Source: a bacterium (GTDB lineage Bacteria; CSSED10-310; JAJRTK01). From it: a stretch of DNA of 7,992 nt. A program made the position numbers and the translations under genes. The DNA is taken from NCBI GenBank assembly GCA_024278345.1, contig JAJRTK010000044.1, positions 1 through 7,992 of the forward strand, in the 5' to 3' direction. Below the pieces are notes generated by a model, which saw nothing but the letters and a program-made list of their open reading frames with translations, was not told the origin of the DNA and did no database searches. Of the stretch, positions 1-6,700 are shown one piece after another. Each line of letters starts with the position of its first letter. Positions within the stretch are counted from its first letter, which is position 1.

Positions 1-19
1 GAGCGAAGGCGGCGATAAT

Positions 20-87
20 GGCGAGCAGCGGGCGTCGGATGGCGACCGATGGGAGCGGAACGCAACACGAAGAAGACAAAGGGTTTG
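20..87 (-). repeat. Dispersed intergenic repeat, copy 1 (degenerate)
   Basis: Read on the minus strand, 87 down to 51 matches the minus strand of 7842-7805 at about 31 of 38 aligned positions with one gap (both start CAAACCCT and end TCCGCTCCC). Further on, about 22 of 29 positions match the tail of the plus-strand copy at 146-205. It is the most diverged of three copies. A hydrophobic-looking minus-strand reading frame here is best explained as translated repeat. Confidence 0.55.
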
Positions 88-145
88 CCGAGAACTCCGC
101 CCTAAAAGAAGAGCACGACCTAGTTTTCTCGAACCGCTTTTTTCT

Positions 146-205
146 TTTGGAGTTGGCTTCCGCTCACGGCGGCGGCAATCCGTCCGCCGCCACTCGCCTT
201 TTCAC
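146..205 (+). repeat. Dispersed intergenic repeat, copy 2
   Basis: The segment has the consensus order of the family: a CTTTTGGA start, TTCCGCTCACGGCGG, then a tail from 179 to 205. That tail matches the minus strand of 7769-7742 perfectly apart from one extra base in the A/T run there. It lacks the 30-nt hairpin segment present in the downstream copy. A further shared 10-mer, CGCTTTTTTC at 135-144, recurs on the minus strand at 7881-7872, so homology may extend upstream with a deletion. Confidence 0.75.
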
Positions 206-279
206 GGTTGCGGACTCTTCCCAAGCCCGGTGTCCCGGCCCGGGATGCGTTTTCCTAAAAAAACATGTTTGCGGTATTC

Positions 280-309
280 TTGACACTTGACATTCAAGAT
301 TTTTGTAAG
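280..309 (+). promoter_or_regulatory. Candidate sigma-70-type promoter for the giant gene
   Basis: Two perfect TTGACA hexamers lie one base apart at 280-285 and 287-292. The first is followed after 18 nt by TGTAAG (304-309), a 4/6 match to TATAAT. A second A/T-rich hexamer, TATAGA (320-325), is too far from either -35 box for a standard promoter. The surroundings are unusually AT-rich for this window: 301-360 has 21 G/C of 60 by hand count. If used, the transcript would carry a leader of roughly 280 nt before the start codon. The -35 match is strong and the -10 weak, and the lineage's consensus is unknown. Confidence 0.35.
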
Positions 310-584
310 TCAGTGGTTTTATAGATTCTTACTTCAGTCGCGTCTCTAAATCCCAATCATGTAGAATCAGATAGTTACGGCTCAACCGCTCCTGACGGAA
401 CTGCTGGAAGGCCAAAAAACTTGAAACTTTTGAAGATTAGTGAGATAGGTAATGTACTGTGAATGGTTAAGTGCATTTTCCGTGAAAGTCGCAGGCGGTT
501 TTGGTGGTGCTTGACTTCAGAAAGCCCTCAAGACTTGGGGCATGGCATTCTGCCCGGGACTCTCATCACGGATCTTCTGGTAGT
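310..584 (+). other. Long AT-richer leader region without a recognisable gene
   Basis: This stretch between the candidate promoter and the ribosome-binding site contains no convincing coding frame. I looked for the cyclic-di-GMP (GEMM) core and for other riboswitch landmarks I know and recognised none. Small inverted matches occur (for example CCG at 386-388 with CGG at 396-398), but no strong terminator-like stem with a T tract. It may simply be a long 5' untranslated region. Confidence 0.4.
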
Positions 585-592
585 GGAAGGGG
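585..592 (+). promoter_or_regulatory. Shine-Dalgarno site deciding the start of the giant gene
   Basis: The purine run GGAAGGGG abuts the ATG at 593 with no spacer, but lies 6 nt from the in-frame ATG at 599. Normal spacing therefore favours initiation at 599, giving a protein beginning MERRIF and two residues shorter. Both starts leave the same signal peptide. This is read directly from the sequence; actual use of 599 is inferred. Confidence 0.6.
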
Positions 593-715
593 ATGGGCAT
601 GGAGCGAAGAATCTTCACGGAAACGAAGATCTGGGGCCGTGGGCTCCGCCTGGTCTCGGTCTGGCTGGTGCTGGGGCTGAGTACGGGGAGCGTGACACAT
701 CCTTTGCTTGCGGCG
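593..715 (+). other. Sec signal peptide of the giant protein
   Basis: Residues 1-41 form a long n-region with basic residues (RR at 5-6, K12, R16, R19), a hydrophobic core around LVSVWLVLGL, a helix-breaking STGS segment and an A/L-rich end. Cleavage is likely after Ala40 or Ala41, leaving a mature N-terminus at or just before Asp42-Trp43. It directs export by the general secretion pathway. There is no lipobox cysteine and no twin-arginine motif of the Tat type. Confidence 0.8.
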
Positions 716-3700
716 GACTGGTATGTGTCTCCCACCGGGAGCGATCTGGATGGGGGTAGTGTTGGGGTTCCGTGGAGGACCCTGACCCATGCGTTGGACC
801 CCAACAGCGGCGTAGTGTCGGGGGATACAATCCATCTGTTCCCGGGGTTGTATGACGCCATTAGCGATGCCAACGGCCTGGAGGCTTTTCCACTTTCCTT
901 GCTGGACGGTGTCGCTATTGAGTCCCTGGATCCCAACAACACGGCGATCAGTGCGCCCCAGGGGACGGCCCTTTTTTTTGCAACGGGAGATCTTTCCAGT
1001 ACAACGCGGATCAGTGGATTGACTCTTCGCCACGATCCGTTTGATCCCAATAATCCCGCCACCCACGCCGGCGAGGCCATTTTCAGTTTTGCCGTGGGCA
1101 GCGCCCGGATGGCGCCCCAGATCGTGGGGAACAGGCTGATGGGAGACAGCATCGACCCGGACGAAGGGATCGTCGTTCGCGATGTGGCCAGCAGCGATGG
1201 CAGTTTCCTGGGAACGATTTCCGGCAACACCTTTCAAAACCTCGATGTGGGAGTCCACGTGACCCAGCGTTTCGGGGGGTTGGCGGACGATTTTTCACCG
1301 ACGCTATCCAACAACAGTTTCACGGCCACGAACCGCGCCATGGGATTTACCCTGGGGACCACGGTGGTGAGTTCGGTGACGTACGCTGGCGAGGGGCGCA
1401 TGTCGCCCACGGTTTCGGGAAACCGCGGCACGGTTGGCACTGGTTTCGATCTTTCGGTCACGGCCCGTGGGGGGACGACGGAGATCGCGCCGGTCATTTC
1501 GGGAAATACCTTCATCGATGGTGGAATTACTCTTGCGTTGGATGGCGGATTGATGGCAGCCGGGGATCTGTTGACCTTCTCCCCCGTGGTGACGGGGAAC
1601 TATCTCGAAAACAGCCTTGGTTCCGGGATTTCTAGTGCCATCATCGCGCTTACGGGAGGCACGCTTCTTTCCGTGGCCGAGTTTTCGAACAACGAGATTC
1701 AGGGGGCTTGGGGAAGAGGGATCACGGTTACCGATAGCTCGTTTCACACAGGGGAGATTGCCTTGACTCGGACCTTCAAGGGAAACCGCGTGGAGAACGT
1801 GGTGTCCGATGGCATTCAGTATCGTGCGTTCAATTTTACGCCAGTGCTGGATCCCCAGGATCCAAACATTATCGTGAGCCAGGTGGGATCGGCCGCGGTG
1901 ACACTGGATTTCCAGGATAACGTGGTGCGTTTCGCCGGTAGCGATGGCATGGCCTTCGGTTTTCTGGACTTTGACATCACAGGGGCCTTCCAGGCGACGG
2001 TCACGGCTGTGAACAACAGAATTGCCATCCCCGGGCGTTGGGGGGTGAACGGACTGGTTGCCGACATCGCTTCGGGGGGAAGCGGAACGATGGACTGGAG
2101 TGCGACTGGCAATACCATCGAGATGGGCATCAGCGGGGCGTTCGTCAGCGAGATTCGGAACGTGACGGGAGACGCCATGTTGACGTCCAACCTGACGGTT
2201 ACGGGGAATCACATTTTCGGAAGCTCGGTAACGACGACAACACCAGCGCTTTTTTCGCCGGCGCCCCTCTTTCAGACCGCTGCAGCGGGAGCCGACCCTC
2301 TTCTCGCCCTGGATGATTCGCTCACCGAACGGGCCTTTGTGGCTGGCGATGGGGTACTGCTCGACCAGAAAACACTGGGCGAAAAACCTGCTTCCGGATC
2401 GGCCCTGGGGGGGCGGCTCCCGGGCGGTCGTGCGCCCACGGCCACGGGAAACGGCGTATCGCTCTATTTGCTAGGGTTCCACGTCACGGACAACTCTGGA
2501 GGCGGCACGCCTTCCATCGCCCTGGACTGGAGGGCGGAAAACAACGTGATCCCCGTGGGCCGAAACGGCGTCAACATACTCCAAAGCGACGTCACGTCGC
2601 CCTTGGGGACAGGAAATCTCGTCTCGAATCTCACGATTTCCGGAAACGAAATGGGACAATTAAGTTCCGCCGGCATCGTCGCTACCGCTTTGTCGTTCGG
2701 AGATTCGAACACGCCGGCGGGCAATAGCGTCAGTTTCGACTGGCACTTCGATAACAACAGCATTGCACAGGCAAGCCGCGGCATTTCCATGAACCAGCGG
2801 AATCTCTACGTCGGTGGCCCGTTGGTCTCCGATGCCACCATCCAGAACAACGACGTGGATCAAGCAAACTCCATGGCGCTGGCCCTGGGTTGGCGTTTGG
2901 TTTCGGCGGGAGGGGATCTGAGTCAGAACTGGCGGGTGGACGCGAATCACGTCGGCTTGGCCAGAGGCACTGGCATCAAAGTCAATGAGTCGGCATTGAG
3001 CGCCGGAGGCAAGGTGGCGTCGAACTTGAGTGTCAGCGACAACAGTGTGGCCTACGCCACGACGTCCACGGGCATCGTCGTCAGTGTTGGCATGGTGACG
3101 GCGGGTTCCGATATCGACTTCGACTGGAACCTGGATCGGAACCGGGGCGGCTACACGTACTACGAGCTGATTAACCTGAACCAGAGTATGGTCCAGAGTG
3201 GCGGGAACATCGTGTCGAATCTCAGTATGACGGGCAACGAGCTGGGCGAGACGACCTCCTCGGGCTTCGACCTCTGGGTGTGGGGGTTCACCACCTCTCC
3301 GGATGCCAACGACCCCAACGCGCCGGCGGGTGACATCACCCTGGCGTGGAATATCGACGACAACACCGTGGATTGGGCTAATAGCAGCGGCGTCAACCTT
3401 GGTTTCACCTCCATGAAGGCCGCCGGCGCTCTCTGGTCGAACCTCAGCTTGAGTGGAAACCGGGTCGGCTTCGCCCGGTCATGGCAGGGCTTCGATATCT
3501 ATGGTTCCCAATTCCAGGCTCGGGGAGACGTCACGGCAACCTGGAATGTTTTGGACAACTGGGTTGCCGAGGCTGTGGGTTATAGCGCTCTTCGGGTCGC
3601 TCAAACACAATGGTCGGGCCACGGCGCAGTCACATCCAACTTGACGGTTTCAGGCAATCTCTGCGACCTCGTGCGGACTGCCCCAGCCATTGATCTCTGG

Positions 3701-6700
3701 GCACGGAATTTCGACACGAAAGCCGATCCCAACAATCCTGCCGGGGACAACATCACCTTCAATTGGGACATCCTGAACAATACCGTGGGATACGGTGACC
3801 GCGGGATGGAAGTCAATCAAAGGTCCCACCAAGCTGGAGGCAAGATTCTATCGAACCTCAGCGTGACAGGCAACCGAATCGAAACTAGCTTGTCCAGCGG
3901 AATCTCCATTCTTGCCAGTTCCCTGGATACCCGTTCTTTCCAGCCCAACGATCCCAACGATCCCAACAACCCCTTGGGGATGTCCGGTGGCGATATCGAG
4001 GCGACGTGGACCATCGCCGATAACAGTGTGTCAACACTCCGGGCGGATGCCATTCGGATGACCCGAAGCAATTTCAACAGTGGCACAGGCATCGCCAACG
4101 CCATCACGGTGGAACGGAACCAGGTCCAAGGTGGGTCGGATGGCTTGTACCTTCAAGAATCGAGATTCATCGCCGCCAATGCGATTGGGGTGTTGGCGAA
4201 TTTCGTGGACAACATCATCGGAATTGCCGATTCAACGGGAATCGCCTTCTTTCATTCCGACTTCGTTGCGGGAACGGCCATCGATTCAAGTGCCGGGTTT
4301 TCTGGAAACCGTGTTGCTTCCTCCATGGGCTCCATCGTGGCACAACAAGCAGCCTTTGCATCTTCCGCCGGGGACGTCGCCGCGACTCTTTCCATGACGG
4401 ACAACGAGTTAGGGAGTTCCGCGAGATTCGCGGCTGTCGTGTTCCAGAATGCCTTGATGGGCTCCGGGGCCGGCAATGTCGTTTCCAATGTTACCATGAC
4501 GGGGAACCAGTCGGACTATGCGGCATCAAACGGAGTTTTCTTGTACGGAATTAGCTTTGTAGCCTCCGACGGCGATATCGAGGCATCCTGGACGATCCAA
4601 GACAACACCTTGGCACAAGCAGACACCGCGGGGCTTGGCCTCGCCTTTATCCAGGCCTCTTTTTCCGCCACCGATGGAGGAGTTTCCAGCACCGTGGAGG
4701 CGTCTGGCAATTCCGTGGACGGAGGGACTATCGGATTGATCGGCCTGGGATCTGACTTTAGCACGAGCGGGACAGCTCCAGGGAACCTGAAGGTTGACTG
4801 GTCAATGCTGGGGAATCCCGTGAGCCATTTCGCACAAGAAGGCATCCTCCTGGATCTGAGCACTTTGGCAAGCGGAGCCGATTCCGGTCTCTCCATGACC
4901 GTGGCGGGAAACGACGTCTCAAACTCGGGAAGCCCTGGTTCGCCGTCCTTGGCGTTACAGATAAATAACTTTTCGGCCACCGGGAACCTCCTGGCCGGTG
5001 GCCAGGTCCTGAACAACCAGGTCCAGGGCTCCAGGGGCCAGGGACTCTTCGTCTCCGCCAGGAACATCGGACCCTCGGCCTCCACACAGCCGACCCTCAC
5101 GGTGAGCGGGAACACCATCACTGGCGGCGCCGGTGATGGGATCGTAGTCTCCTCCACGGTTTCCACACCGGGCGAGCCCCTCCAGGGGACTCTTCTCATC
5201 CGTGGCAATCAGGTGACCGACAATGCTGGGGCCGGCCTGGTGACCTTGCTTGCCGCGGCGTCCGCCTCCGGCTCCATCCTCAGTGATGTACGGTTGGAGG
5301 AGAACATCCTTCAAGGGAACCAAGCTGCCGGCCTCCGCACTTCCCTCACCCACAACGACACCACCGATCCCAACGACCCCAACGCTCCACCAAACACCGG
5401 ATCCAACCCTTACCTGGTCTCCTGCAACACCATTACCGGCAACCGTCAGGGGATCGTCCAGGAAAGCAACCATTATTCCTTCGTGGGCCCCCCTGCCGTG
5501 AGCATCGACTATCCGACGGCCGATTATGGCGGCGGAAACCGAGGCTCCGTGGGACTCAACGTTATTTCCGGAAGCACGCTCTACGATTTTTTCAATGTCA
5601 GCGCCCTGGCGGTGATGGCTCAGAACAACCTTTGGTCTGACACCGCCGGAGTTCTCATCGACCACAAGATCCGGGACGACGACGAAGATCCGACCAAAGG
5701 GGCCGTGGACTACGCAGGCTTCCTTTCCACGGCGCCCACGGTGGAGGCCAATGCTCAACTGGTGGCGACTCTCCTCACCGACACGGCGCCCACCGGGCCC
5801 AGTATCGGCGATACTTTCCAGCTCGACACCACCGTGAGCAGTACCGGAAGCTGTGGTTGCGCCAACGTGGTACTGAGCATTCCCATTCCGGCTACGGAGA
5901 CCGTTGTTCCAGGCTCGGTCACCGTCACCAGCGGAACGGGCCTCGTCCTTTCGGAGAACCCCATCACCGTGGCCTTCGGCTCCTTGGCCGCCAGTACATC
6001 CAGCCAGGTCTCCTTCCAGATGACCCACGACTCGGGAAGCAGCTTCAGTCTCCAGGGGACCGTGAGCTGCGCCCAGCTCACGTCGGACGTTTTGACGGAC
6101 GACCCCAACGATTCCACCAGTAACGCCGACCCGACGGTGGTTGATTTCTTGCCCGGCGACCTGGGCATCGCCCTCACGGCTTACTCGGTCTCGGAGGCAG
6201 CGGGCGGTGTGACCGCGACCCTTTCGAGGAGCGGCGGCAACGCGGGCTCCGTCACCGTGGACTACGAACTTTTGGACGGAACCGCGGTGGGAGGCAGCGA
6301 TTACACCGTTGCCACCGGGACCATCACCTGGCCCGAGGGCGACCTGACCGACAAGACCCTGGACCTCGGCATCCTCGACGATACGTCACCGGAAGGCGAC
6401 GAAACCTTCACCCTCCATCTCCTCAATCCCACCGGCGGAGCGGGCCTTCTCACCGACACCGCCACCATCACCATCATCGATGACGACTCCGCCATCTCCC
6501 TGGTCTCCGCCGATTGGTCGGCTCCGGAGAACGCCGGCTCCATCACGGTGACTCTCACCCGCACCGGGGCCACGGCCGGGGGCGTCACCGTGGACTATCT
6601 CCTGGCCAACCTGGACGCCACGGCGCCGGACGACTACGTTGCCGCCACGGGAACCCTTGTCTGGGCGGACGGCGAGACCGGCGACAAGAGTATTGCCATT

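Noticed and set aside
1-79. Minus-strand open frame from a TTG at 79 running off the left edge, with a hydrophobic stretch RRPLLAIIAAFA that looks like a signal peptide.
   Set aside because: It has no ATG or GTG, no ribosome-binding site at normal spacing, and coincides with copy 1 of the dispersed repeat, so it is better explained as translated repeat.
226-251. Inverted GC-rich motif (CCCGG at 226-230 with CCGGG at 240-244, and TCCCGG-C-CCGGGA at 233-245) followed by GCGTTTTCC, considered as a terminator for an upstream gene.
   Set aside because: The stem is short with competing pairings, the T tract is only four bases and offset, and no plus-strand gene is visible upstream.
18-290. 90-codon plus-strand open frame before the main gene.
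   Set aside because: It shares the peptide PSAATRLF with a minus-strand frame at the right end only because both translate the same dispersed repeat. There is no ribosome-binding site and no recognisable domain.
463-759. 98-codon plus-strand open frame overlapping the start of the giant gene.
   Set aside because: It crosses the signal-peptide coding region in another frame, has no ribosome-binding site and shows no recognisable features. It is a shadow of the real gene.
1304-2212. Long minus-strand open frames inside the giant gene (also at 517-1258, 4516-6028 and 6386-7549).
   Set aside because: GC-rich coding DNA commonly leaves antisense frames open. These are rich in Arg, His, Pro and Ser with no domain, and the sense strand has clear domains throughout.
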